Notes: a model not told the origin generated them from the letters alone. Numbered from the stretch's first letter, positions 44,811 through 55,984 are shown. The stretch: DNA of 64,000 bases from Lactuca virosa (GCA_928212115.1 CAKMRJ010003334.1:32576740-32640739); one strand, 5' to 3'. Translations and numbers: made by a program.

Positions 44811-46060
44811 TCAAAGTACCTACTTGGACAAGGTGTTGAAACGTTTCAGCATGGAGAATTCCAAGAAAGGAGAATTGCATATCCAGAGCAATACCAAACT
44901 GATTAAGACTCAGAGTATGAGTATCGATGCCGAAATAGCATAAATGAGTCGAATACCATATGCTTCCGCAATTGGCTCGATCATGTATGCTATGACATGT
45001 ACTCGCCCTGATGTAGCCTTTTCTTTGAGCATGGTTAGTCGATATCAAGGGAATCCTGGTAAAGCTCACTGGACGGCAGTTAAGAACATTCTTATGTACC
45101 TGTGAAGGACTAAGGACTGGGTCCTTACCCCTCGATGGGAATGATGACTTGAGAGTGGCAGGGTATTGTGATGCCAACTTTCAGACCGACAGAGATAATT
45201 TCCACCTCAGTCGAGCTGGGTATTTACCCTAAATGGAGGAGTAGTAACATGGAAAAGTTCCTAATAGGAGACTGTAGCTGATTCAACATGCGAATCAGAG
45301 TACATAGCAGCAAGCGAAGCGTCGAAGGAGATAATATGGCTGAAGAACTTCATTAGAGACCTTGGGGTTGTACCAGCTGTAAAAGAGCCTATGGAGATTT
45401 TCTGTGATAACGAGGGTGCGGTCGCCTTAACCAAGGAACCAACGGATCATCGCAAATCCTAGGGGTGGAAAATCGGGCCATCGTGTCGTGTTTTTGTCTG
45501 ACACGACACGACACGACAAGGTTTTATGTAACACGACACGACACGATGTCATGCTTTTTTTAACTAACACGAAAATGAACCGATTAAAAAACGACAAACA
45601 CGACACGACACGAAAAAGATAACATAAAATAAAATTTAGTTTATTTAATTAATACTTAATCATATATAACACGAAAAACACGACAAACACGAAAAACACG
45701 ACAGGCAAATGCTTAATCGTGTCAATTTCGTGTCGAATGTTGAACACGAACACGACACGACACGACATCGTGTTTTTTACACTTGACACGAACACGAATT
45801 GGAATTTCAGTTTCGTCCCAATTTCGTTTCGTGTCGTGTATTTTTGTCGTGTCGTGTCATCAATTGCCACCCCTAGTAGATCCAGGCACATCTACATATA
45901 ATATCACTTCATAAGACATCGAGTAGAAGAAGGACTCCTCGTAGTGAAGAGGGTATCGTCAGAGGAGAACCCAGCAGATCCCTTTACGAAGGTACTGAGT
46001 AGTTTTAAGCACTTGCAGCACGCTAGGAGTATCGGGCTGAAGGACGGTATTAGTTTTAGT
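44811..46060 (+). pseudogene. Copia RNase H region, broken by stops and a MITE
   Basis: Translation shows SRIPYASAIGSIMYAMTCTRPD (about 44950), several in-frame stops and a frame change near 45130, ESEYIAASEASKE (about 45297), and FCDNEGAVALTKEP (about 45400). The MITE at 45460-45875 interrupts it, and it resumes with RHIDI-type and NPADPFTK segments (about 45970). The NPAD Asp is preserved here, unlike the copy at 58179. It ends near 46060 with an untranslated tail that joins the LTR remnant. Confidence 0.85.
45460..45875. mobile_element. hAT-type MITE with cacgacacgac-rich body
   Basis: Terminal inverted repeats TAGGGGTGG/CCACCCCTA. The 8-bp flanks GCAAATCC (45452-45459) and GTAGATCC (45876-45883) each differ by one base from GCAGATCC, the sequence at this position in the uninterrupted relative near 48635. 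The 416-bp body is full of CGTGTCGTGT and CACGACACGAC repeats on both strands, so it can fold back. No coding capacity. Confidence 0.88.
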
Positions 46061-46172
46061 GATTAGATAGATATTTAGAAACTTGTAATAGCTAAAATGT
46101 AATTGGCATTTGATGATTGAATAAAAGGAGTTTTATTTATAAGTAAAGTTACTATCTTGTGTCATAGGAGTG

Positions 46173-46277
46173 TGCTTTGGAAAATGAAATTGCATGTATA
46201 ATTAGAGAAAACTTAGATCCAAAGCATCGAGGGTTGTATGTGCACCATAGGAGTGTTATAGTACTTAAAACCCAACA
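46173..46277 (+). repeat. Remnant of the copia 3' LTR
   Basis: Matches the last 105 bp of the 5' LTR (40069-40169), ending CCCAACA. A deletion joins the 3' untranslated tail directly to this point, removing the first two thirds of the LTR and the polypurine tract. Confidence 0.88.
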
Positions 46278-46927
46278 ACTATGATTACTGATCTGTAGAT
46301 CTGTATGACTGTTTGTATATGCTAGCTAGCGTATGATATTTATGTTTTGATTGTGTGATTGCGGGTGGGTTGAGGCGGTCCTGCTTTGTGCTCTAGGCCA
46401 ACATACCCAGGGCGGACCGGATAGACTACAAACCCATCAAGGTGTACTAGTCAGGCCGAAGGCCCGAAGAACGGTGCAGACAGGCTGAAGGCTCGGGAGG
46501 GCGGACCAGACATGCTGAAGGTTCTGAGAGTGGGTCAGATAGACTGATGGCCCAGTGAGGGCGGTCTAGTCGCACTGTAGACTCTGAGAGTGGGCCAGAT
46601 AGACCGAAGGCCCGGTGAGGGCGGCCCGGTCATACTGTAGACTCTATATGCATGCTGTTTGTTATGTTATTGTTCTGATTTGTATGACGTTGGTATTTTG
46701 GGGGAGCTCACTAAGCTTCGGGCTTACAGTTTTGAATTTTGTTTCAGGTACTTCAGATGATCGCGGGAAAGCGAAGGCTTGATCGTGCACCTCCTCACAT
46801 TTTATGATTTTGACTTCTCGGATTCTCTGATATGAAACTATTTTGAAAAATTTTTCTAATAACTAACGGGTTTTGAATGATTGAAAAAGTTTTAAATTGG
46901 CTTGAATTTTATGGGTGTTACACAATT

Positions 46928-48064
46928 ACAATTTATTATATACAAATTAAAATGAATGTGAATGGAACGATGCAAAATTGCAAATATATGGAACCAAAAC
47001 TAGAAGGTAAGATGAAGGCACATGGAACGATATGAATCCATGGAGATGTAAAAGATTTATCTATTGAAAATTTATGGAACGACGCAAAAACGTATAATGA
47101 TAAAATTTTAACTTTTTAACAAATGAAACATACAATATAATGTATTCTTTAAGAATACATATCTATTAAATAATTTCATTATTAGTGTGTTGTAATTGTA
47201 CTTTTGGTTTATTAATTAATGAGTAATTACACGAATGGTCCCTATGGTTTGGGATAATTTGCATGTTTGGCCCCTATCTTATTTTTTTTAACTCGGAAGG
47301 TCCTACACTTTGTTTTTGTTGCGCGCTTGGTCCTTGTCTTACCTAAAAATGCTATTTTGCCCTTGATTTTTTAATTTATTTGAATAGGGTGAGGTAGGTA
47401 AGGTAAGGTAATGTAAGGTGGAAGTCTGTTTATTTAAATAAATTAAAAAATCAAGGGCAAAATAGTTTTTTTTATGTAAGATAGGTACCAAGCGTGCAAC
47501 AACAACAAACAGTAGGGACCTTCCGAGTAAAAAAACATATTAGGTACCAAACGTGAAAATTACCCCAAACCATAGGGACCATTCGTGTAATTTATACTTA
47601 ATTAATTGTACAAACATTGTCAGAATTTTAAATTGTAGTTGTATTTTTGGTTTAATGATTCGTTAAGAATGTTTTGATTTGGATGCTTTGAGTTGTTATT
47701 TGTGAATTATTTTTGAAGGACTGGAATCCACGATATGACACAAAACTGTATTTTTCCTTCAAGATCTTGATTAGAGCTCCAAGTATATTTATTGACATAT
47801 CATCAAACATTTATAATCTTTCCAGCAGAATTTGACAAAAACGTTTTTTATATTGTCTATGGTGCACGCCAGGTGTTGCAGTGTTGGAATGGTTCTGCAT
47901 TGTTAAAGAAGAAGCTTGATAGGAAACAAAGTCTTTCTATTGTGAAGAAGCGATTAAATTTCACATGTGAAGAAGAGGATACAAACTCAGTATAGTATAC
48001 TGGAACAAGTCGATCTTCCAAAAAGAATGCACTATTTATCGTCATATTCTGACGGAATAGTCTA
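46928..48064. other. Intergenic DNA with a MITE and an unrecognised short frame
   Basis: This is the right flank of the large gypsy element, so it is older than that insertion. A 67-codon open frame at 47792-47995 (contains PAEFDKNVFYIVYGARQVLQ, ending EEEDTNSV) has ordinary amino-acid composition and might be an exon of a broken host gene. I recognise no family and see no splice context that proves it. Confidence 0.5.
47222..47593. mobile_element. MITE with 'ggtccctatggtttggg' inverted repeats
   Basis: The ends taattacacgaatggtccct and its complement (about 47560-47593) form inverted repeats of at least 30 bp. Further complementary pieces lie inside: ctcggaaggtcc/ggaccttccgag, and gggcaaaata on the inner arms around 47350-47460. 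About 370 bp, no coding capacity. The target duplication is unclear in the AT-rich flanks. Confidence 0.75.
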
Positions 48065-48065
48065 C

Positions 48066-48814
48066 AACAAGTCGATCTTCCAAGTTGAGTAAGACTCAAA
48101 GCTCGAGTATCGAAGTCGAGATAGCAGAGATGAGCCAGGTACCTTATGCTTCCGCAGTCGGCTCGATCATGTATGTTATGACTTGCACTTGCCCTGATGT
48201 TGCCTTCGCTTTAAGCATGGTCAACAGATATCAAGGGAATCCTGGCAGAGCACATTGGACCGCGGTCAAGAATATTCTTAAGTACCTTCGGAGGACCAAG
48301 GAATGGTTTCTAGTCCTCGGTGGGAGTGATGACTTAAGGGTGCGAGGGTATAGTGACGCCAGTTTTCAGATAGACCGAGATAATTATCGATCTCAGTCAG
48401 GCTGGGTCTTTACCCTGAATGGAGGAGCAGTGACTTGGAGAAGTTCCAAGCAGGAGAGCGTAGCTGATTCAACGTGCGAATCAGAGTACATAGCAGCGAG
48501 CGAAGCGTCAAAGGAGGTGATATGGTTGAAGAACTTCATCGGAGACCTTGGAGTTGTGCCAGCCATAAAGGAGCCTATGGAGATTTTCTGCGATAATGAA
48601 GGAGCGGTTGCCTTGACCAAGGAACCGAGGGATCATGGCAGATCCCGACATATCGACATAAAATATCACTTTATTAGACATATCGGGTGGAAGAGGGACT
48701 ACTCGTAGTGAAGAGGGTATCGTTAGAAGATAACCCAACAAATCCCCTTACGAAGGGACTGAGTAGGGTTAAACACTTGCAACACGCTAGGAGCATTAGG
48801 CTGAAGGACAATAT
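48066..48814 (+). pseudogene. Copia RT-end and RNase H fragment
   Basis: An isolated copia 3' coding piece: LSKTQSSSIEVEIAEMSQVP, GSIMYVMTCTCPDVAFALSM, then RNase H with GYSDASFQIDRDNYRSQSGW, CESEYIAASEASKE and FCDNEGAVALTKEP. A small deletion after RHI(G) near 48685 changes the frame. It is close to the copy at 58179 but on the opposite strand. The left junction is abrupt at about 48066; the right is the LTR of a minus-strand copia at 48815, which probably inserted into it. Orphan fragment, no function expected. Confidence 0.88.
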
Positions 48815-49587
48815 TGATGGGTTTTAGTATACTACAACATCCTATGGTGCACATACAACCCTAAATACCTTGGATCTATGTTTTCACAAATTATACATGC
48901 AAATGGTTTCCAAGGCATTAAACCTATAACTAGCATGCATTTGACATAAACCACATAAGATACTAGTTAGAGTAACATACCTTTTATGTAGCCTGAAGTC
49001 TTGATGTATTTGGCCTTAAGATCTTAGCCCCAATAGTGTGGAAGCCTCAAATGAAGTCACAACACATCATGGACAAAAGATGCAACTTGAGAGAGAATTC
49101 ATACACACCAAAACCGTCCATATCCTCCAAGAATATATTAGTGGTGATTTTGGCTATGAAATAACATATTTATATGTAGGATTCCAAGGGTCATGGGCAT
49201 AACCCAAATCCATACCCATGGGTGTTATGATCCATGGTTCATGTGACCCAACTCTTTATGTATCCATACATAAACGTGGTCTAACATGGATCATAAGCCC
49301 AACACATATAAATATAACTAATTACCATAATTAGTGCCCATAGATTTAATTAGTCTCTTTTGATCACAAAATTAATTCCAAATTAATTCTTGATCAATAC
49401 TAATTAAAACATATGATTTCATATTAATATATTAGAACTTATAATATATTAATAAATCATATATAACCTTCTCTCAAGAGTCTATCCTAACAAATTGTCC
49501 TGATAATATGCAACCCAAATGGACCATGCTACTCTCGGGTCGAGTACATACCAATAATAGTTATGGGCTTAGACATTTCATCCAACA
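48815..49587 (-). repeat. 3' LTR of the minus-strand gag-only copia relative
   Basis: 773 bp, on the minus strand from TGTTGGATGAAATGTCTAAG to CCCATCA. Same layout as 56525-57307. Confidence 0.88.
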
Positions 49588-52500
49588 GTCTCCCACTTGG
49601 ATAAGTCTAAAACTATTATTTCAAGTATGACTCCAAAACCCGACTAGCAATCGTAGCTCTTAAAAGCCGCTGTCGAAATCTGACCTAGTCAATGATACGT
49701 CCATTAGATAAGGGATCATATATTCCTCCATTCTAGATATCATATGGACTGAGACATGGATTAGAATCATTCTCTCTGTCCATTTGTTGTTTCCCGATTT
49801 CCGATTTATGACGACCGACTAATTGAACAAATCAAATCAGTCCAGGCCCGGCCGAGCACTTACGTTTGTCATCACTAAATCATCAAGGGGACCACATATA
49901 TCGCTTTTATCCCTCCAAGGGTAAAAAGAATGGATAAAATTCGACTCATATGTTTGTACTAACTACTTGTTGAATCATACACAAAAGCACGTTTTATAAC
50001 ATCAAGTTACTGATGCGTTTTCGTACAATCAATGTATAACCAACTCATAGTCAACAACTCATATCTCTAAGTTTGAAGAATATAAGATATTATCGTCTCA
50101 TGATCACTCGTGATAAAATCCATGAAGTGAGTCAAATGAGTGTGAGTTTAATCCAATACTCGAATCTCATTCCATGAGCACTCATGAATGTTGCAGCAAC
50201 TTTTGCTATGTCTAAACACTTTATACATCCACAAGCCCAATTCATGACAGTCTTGATTCATGCTTACTTCCAAAGTATGATTGACTGTGGAGAGTTTTAA
50301 TAACCTAGTTATTCGGGAAGTCAAAACATGCAAAGTGAAACACAAGAATAATCGAATCCAATATGTTCTCAGAACTTATGAATATAAATAAAACACCTTT
50401 TATTTATCACCATATTGATTACACATTATTCATTGTATAATGTTTCGATTTATCAACCTAATACTTGAATTAAAACAATAGTCATGCCATGCTCCAAGCA
50501 TGAACACTATGTTTATCTATGATCCTAACTTTGTGAAATAGACCAATTGAACATGATTCCAATGATGCTCATTTCACACTCCCAAATCCTTACCGCAAAT
50601 GTAAGAATACAAGATTCTTTGCCATTTACTGAAATCTGTTAGATTCTAAACTTATATGCATTGATCCTCTTGTAATGACTATGCACAAAAGTCATAAAGA
50701 CTTGGCAACAGACATTACAAAACATTCCAATGGAGAGCAATTCCATGGAAACGAAGTCTCACATTCAAAGTACATTCCTTTGAACATCCTTCTTGCATTA
50801 AGTTTTCTAGTCTTACACAGATTTAAAGAATAACTTCCACCTATGGAAACATTTCCATATTCCATTTTGACTATCACTTCTGAACAAGAGTTGCCTCCTT
50901 TCAGAATATGTCAATATGGTCCTTCCAAAATTTACAATATACTTCCAACTGTCCATGAGCAACCAATCTTTGGTAAACCTCAGATTATCCTCGACAATTG
51001 CTTAATCATTTTAGTCATATCCAGTTCTAGTACTTTTTCCCTCTTAATGCCCTAGACATTTTGAAAAATTTAGAACAGATGAATATTACAGCACATGTAA
51101 TCGATCCTATATCTGAAGCATATGAGACACGATTCATGATGTCTCACATAAAGACATGATACTAGACCAGTCTTTTGCTATAATATTTCTATTTCTATTT
51201 GCCATGTTCTCAAAATCCAGATTATGAAAATGGATGTCGTAATCATAATCGAATTTTAGAACGCAAATAATGTAATCATAACCAAATTTGATTAAAATCT
51301 CACAATCTAAGCTTTTAGATTTGAAAGGAAGTATAATTTCCTCTCCCTTAATTATAACAAAACAATTTTTCAAACCCCTGTAGCTTTGCAAATTGAAACT
51401 TTTTTTTCTATAATTAACATTGCTAACTTGCAAAACTTAACATAATAATCATGCTCCCACTAACATGATAATTATTAGCGTAACACTTATGCTCCCACTA
51501 GCTTTGACATGTATCCAGAAATCAGTTGGACTTCTAGAAATCAATACTTTATTGACTTTCTTACCAAAGTTCAGATTTCTGATACGAGATGCTTTAATAC
51601 GACTTTATCAAAACCATACACCTTTCCTTAGATATCTCACATGTGTGTCTAAACAATTTTTAGAACTATGAAAAGGGATGCCGTAATCATAGTCTCAATT
51701 GATTAGACCTTTGCTATTTCTCACAAGTCCATGTTAGTGTGCCAGTTAACCACACACGCTCCACTAACGAATTTAAGAATGCAAATATCACAATTGCTAT
51801 CTACTTAAAATGTACTTAGTGAAAGCATTTCCTCACCATCATTTTCATGAATCGGAGAGAAACCTTATGACACTTAGATTTAATGGTGTATGTGTTCCTA
51901 TCCATGTGAATTTTTCATAACCACAAGAGAAAGTTAGTGACAAATCCAAACTCATATGGACTGAACTTGTTCAATCTTAACTTCTTGCCATCTGGCAGCA
52001 CAAGGGCCTACCATTGCTTCCAAGTAGTTATGCAAACAACTGAGAACTCATAAAACTCACATTCATAGTCAACTTTAACTGGAATGGGCACAGAAACAAG
52101 AATATGTCAACGCGATGGCTATAAACCTCAAGTCGTGTGCTAGTGATAAACAACAGTTTTATTCTTGATTAGTTCTTGAAACTTTTCAAGATCTTTAAGA
52201 CTCCCACTGACCTCTTGACATATAATATTCTCTTGTCAAGAACCATTCCTTGACAAAACAAATATTCAAGAGTTAGTGCGGATTCTTATCAATACAAACA
52301 CTTCACACAATTGGCCTTAGTTGGTCTTTGTTTTATCGAAAACATCACAACTTACTAATTTCAAATGAACAAGAGTAAGAAAACATTTTACTCTACATTT
52401 GACAAGTGTTTTAAACCTTTCTTAAGGTTATGTCACTTGAGTTACAATCTTTGAGTATTACTCTAAGACTCGTTTTTGGAACGAAGTATGATTTATCTTT

Positions 52501-53290
52501 TGATTTTAACCATTTCAACAATCCACGATTCCTCTTCTTAGCCAAGCAAATTCACTAAGATGTCCTTAGAGAATCAATTGTGATATGGTTTCATAATCAC
52601 TAAGATAATCATAAAACAAGATACTCAATTACTCTCCCATCTTTTCAGATTGGAGAAACTTTTATCTTTCTGTCTAATTTGATTCTTCTTATTCGTTATG
52701 TCTTACATTGAAACTTTTCCAATGTTTCAGAATTACACTTAAACTTGTAAGTATAATCATATTCACTAAACTTTAGTAAATCATGACGAACAGCCTTATC
52801 GATCTTTGTGGTGGACCTGACCAGCGTACAACCAAGTGTACCCGATCCTATAGTCCTTCACTTGACTCACACGAACATGTGAACAAGGAATTAGTCTTAA
52901 TTTCCCAAAGATGAAAATTCTCATTCAACAATTTTTTCACAAATGTCATTGTAAGGATATTTAAAAATAAATAAAATTAAAACTTTTTTCTTTTATTTTA
53001 AAACTTGCGGAAAAACTTATCCTTACAATGCAAATGCATATGAAAACAATGTTGTTATTTATTCCTAGGCAATCTATCCCAACTCTTAAGCAACAACTCA
53101 AAATTCTGATCACCGAACCATGCGATCGAAATCCATCTTCGCGATCAGAATCAACATATTCTTCTTTTAAGCTTCCTCTCTTTTCTTTTTATTCTTAAAA
53201 CATCAAAATGCGACCTAGTCACATCATGTAATAAGAATCTCAAAATAGGAACTTAATAGAGTTAGATAGTGGACTTTACCCGAAGTAGAG
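49588..53290 (-). other. Non-coding interior of the gag-only copia relative
   Basis: No pol motif on either strand. The first 800 bp match the 3' untranslated tail of the copy at 57308-58178. At about 51660-51780 blocks of the family leader recur (gggatgccgtaatc, then 'gttaaccacacacgctcca'), so a leader-like segment lies far from the real leader. A hairpin with 13-bp perfect arms (cattgtaaggata, 52947-52959; tatccttacaatg, 53018-53030) precedes gag's 3' end. Confidence 0.65.
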
Positions 53291-53993
53291 TCAAACCTTT
53301 TTGACTTTACCACCCTTATGATCTTTCAGGTAAAAAAGGCAGCTTCGCAACCAATGCCCCTTTCTTTGGCAATAGAAACATATGGACTCTTTGGGAATGG
53401 TACACGAGACTATCTCAGACTTAGCCTTTCTCTTTACCATTTGGTCAACCGAGTTGACTATGGTCGATCCCTTTCCATTGGGAAGAGAAAGCTTTTCTAG
53501 ATTTCCAATGTTACCATTGTCAATGTCCATGGAAGTTTGGGAAGTCGATATTCCAATCAAATTTGCATTACCAGTGCTCGAAATCATTGCTGATTCAGCA
53601 GCATCAAGCAAATAGGTAAGATCATTAAGGGTCATGTCATGGTCTGTCATATAGTAGTCCCAAAGGAACTCACTATATGACTTAGGAAGTGATTGAAGAA
53701 CCTAGTCAACAACCAACTTCCTCAAAACTTTGACATCCAACTCTCCCGGCCTGTCTATATATGACTTCATCTCCAAGATGTGAGCACACACAAACTTTGC
53801 TTGCCAATAGGGCTTGAGTGACCTTGAACTTGTGGGTTATGGAGAATAATTGGAGGAGGTGGAGGAAGAGAAGTATAATTTCCATGATCCAATCGCGGGT
53901 CGTCATCCTTATTAGGAAAGCTTGTTCCAAGAGATTTGGGAAGATCATAGTTGTCTGAACCAGACATCTACAATGCGAGAAATTCAAGTTAGT
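53291..53993 (-). pseudogene. Copia-type gag of the non-autonomous relative
   Basis: On the minus strand an N-terminal segment starts MSGSDNYDLPKSLGTSFPNK (53967) with a proline run (SLPPPPPIIL). After frame changes near 53700 it continues MTDHDMTLNDLTYLLDAAES (53650) and ends with a CCHC knuckle, CFYCQRKGHWLRSC (about 53380-53340), and a basic tail (DHKGGKVKKV). The sequence is clearly diverged from the gag at 61245-62216 although LTR and leader are shared. Frame breaks suggest it is no longer functional. Confidence 0.7.
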
Positions 53994-54246
53994 TGATTTA
54001 AGTCCTTAATATGACACCCAATATGAAATATTAAGGCTAGGATCCAACACAATATTTTATAACTTGGAAGAGGGATGCCGTAATCCAAGCTATAAAATAT
54101 TTGAAGGTAGGCGAATGACGATTCACTAATTTCCACCATGAAAACCTAATAGGGTATTGGGTTTTAATTGGATTGAAACTCCTAGATCTTTTGAGATTCA
54201 TTGAACTTTTCAATGGCATGTTTAAATCTCGGTTGGGCCCTCTCAA

Positions 54247-55984
54247 TGTAACACCCCAAAATTCAGGTATATCTCTTTAATCCTTCTTCTTTTCCAAGTT
54301 GTCGAAATTAGCCCAAAATAGAAAATGGTGACAAGTGGGTCCGCTGGGCGTACTGAAGAGTAGGTTGCGCGTACCCATGGAGGTGAATTTGACGCGGATC
54401 CTACCCGGTACGCTGGGCGTACCATAGTTACGCTGGGCGTAATGGGCCCAGACTCAAAACCCTAAATAAGACATGAGCACTATAAAAGGAATGTTATGGC
54501 CTCCATCCCAGCCACCATTTCCAGAGAGTGAAACCCTAAAAGAGCTAAACCTTCGTTCTAAACTGGTGTGTGTGTGTGTGTATCTGAGATTGAAAGTGTC
54601 ATTGTGTGCTTGTGAAGAAGAATAGAAGACCTTGAAGAGGAAAGATTGGAGTCCAAGCTTCTAGATCTGAGCTAAACTGAGTGGGGAGCTTCTCACAAAG
54701 GTAAAAAGCTTCAAACTTTACCACTCTTTTGTTATGAACATCACCTAGGATCATTTTTAGGGTTTAAGTCCCAAAGATGGAGACTTTATGAGCAAAGGGA
54801 CTCCATGGACCTAGATCAACCCCATTTTAGTGTATCTTGTGTTGTAGATCCATAAAAATCTAATCTTGGACGTTAAGATTAAGTCATGCATGAGATAAGG
54901 GCTTAATGAGGAAAGAGGAAAGGTGTTTGGAGTGATTGGTGACCTTTACAGCCATGCAAAGGCTTAAAGGTTTCGACTTTATGGATTGAGAGGTATTAGA
55001 ATGACCAGATCTGAAATATGAGCTTATGTCTTAACCGTTTAAGACCAAAATCATGAGGAGTATGAAACTGGGACTTACGCTGGGCGTAATCCCAGTACGC
55101 GCAGCGTATGGGGTCGAGCTCCCCGATTCTGTGAAGCCTTCGAGTGCGCCCAACGTACAGAGCTGGTACGCGCCGCGTACTCCGGAGGGTTGACTTTTAA
55201 GGTTTGGTCAACATGTGGACTTTTGGACCATTAGAGGGGTAAAATGGTCTTTTAGCCTTCTGAGAGGACATAGGAAGGGATTAGTCTAGCCTTGAGAGCC
55301 GTTATTGATTTGAGATAATTACTTTATGTGATTAGGCGGGGGCTAGGTCATTGTTTCGAGTTCGGGGATATCGATCACGTGAGTTACTAGACATCATACG
55401 AGGTGAGTCTTCTCACCATACCTTACCTAGAGTGGTAATTATGTGTGACCGGAAGGTCTTATGTGCTATGACGAGTATGTGATATATGTTTCTATGTGAT
55501 ATGTATATGTTATGTATGTTATGAGTAGCATGGTATGGACCGGAAGGTCAGTATGGTATGGACCGGAAGGTCAACAGTGTATGGACCGGAAGGTCAATAT
55601 GGTATGGACTGGAAGGTCGACAGAGTAGGACCGGAAGGTCTACTCAGATTGTGGGACCGGAAGGCCCCTGAGACACATTAACCGGAAGGTCTCGTAAAGC
55701 TATAGCCTCGAGTGGCTAGTTGTATGTACGTGGTATTTTGGGGAACTCACTAAGCATACGTGCTTACCGTTTATGTGATATGTGTCTCAGGTACTTCAAA
55801 GGACCGCGGGAAGGCACCGTCATGATTGTACACACACACTATGTTTTGGGAAGAGATACTGTGGATCCTGGATTTATGTGATGATTTTGAAAACTCTGTT
55901 AATGAATAATTGGCATTGAACAATATGATATATGTTTTTATGAATTAAAAATGAAAAATTGGTTTGAATTTTCACGATGTTACA
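54247..55984 (+). repeat. 5' LTR of a second gypsy family
   Basis: 1738 bp, TGTAACACCCC to GATGTTACA, followed by a primer-binding site at 55988. It carries its own palindrome-like motif (tacgctgggcgta, gtacgcgccgcgtac; about 54350-54440 and 55075-55185) instead of ACTCGNCGAGT. A TATA box, actataaaagg, lies at about 54479-54489. AG/GTGAGT (GT at 55403), a minisatellite of 'tatggaccggaaggtca' units (about 55530-55690) and CTCAG/GTAC (AG at 55789-55790) follow. The CACGTAAAGTT hairpin is absent. Confidence 0.9.

Larger units (their letters stand above)
39402..46277 (+). mobile_element. Ty1/copia element, decayed, 3' LTR mostly deleted
   Basis: The 5' LTR (39402-40169), primer-binding site, leader, gag, protease, integrase, RT and RNase H are in copia order. 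Only the last 105 bp of the 3' LTR remain. The flanks GTTAT (39397-39401) and ACTAT (46278-46282) are probably one-base variants of an original GCTAT, the sequence found at this place in the related LTR. It belongs to the same family as the minus-strand copy at 56525-63058. It carries a hAT-type MITE. Confidence 0.9.
11266..46922 (+). mobile_element. Composite Ty3/gypsy (chromovirus-like) LTR element with nested insertions
   Basis: Two LTRs starting TGTAACATCCC (11266 and 38102) and ending GGGTGTTACA (13160 and 46922) bound the element, and CAATT occurs on both outer sides (11261-11265 and 46923-46927), an exact 5-bp target duplication. The primer-binding site (13164) and polypurine tract (38086-38101) are in the expected places. 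Without insertions the element would be roughly 8.5 kb. The interior keeps a gag zinc knuckle and an integrase C-terminus, but I see no protease, reverse transcriptase or RNase H. A hAT element splits the leader and a copia element splits the 3' LTR. Confidence 0.92.
38102..46922 (+). repeat. 3' LTR of the gypsy element, split by a copia insertion
   Basis: The first part, 38102-39401, and the last part, 46278-46922, together match the 5' LTR at 11266-13160. The hairpin is at 38755-38779, GAG/GTGAGT has its GT at 39220-39221, and TTTCAG/GTAC ends at 46747. The minisatellite copies lie at about 46400-46640. The copia element interrupts the intron-like segment. Confidence 0.92.
48815..54246 (-). 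mobile_element. Copia relative with gag but no recognisable pol, minus strand
   Basis: The 3' LTR (48815-49587) and polypurine tract (gtctcccacttgg on the plus strand, 49588-49600) are followed on the minus strand, towards the 5' end, by 3.7 kb of non-coding DNA, a gag (53291-53993) and the family leader, cut at 54246 by a gypsy LTR. The LTR and leader match the copia family at 56525, but integrase, RT and RNase H are absent. It looks like a non-autonomous derivative that relied on its relatives' enzymes. The left flank is AATAT (48810-48814); the partner is not found. Confidence 0.8.
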
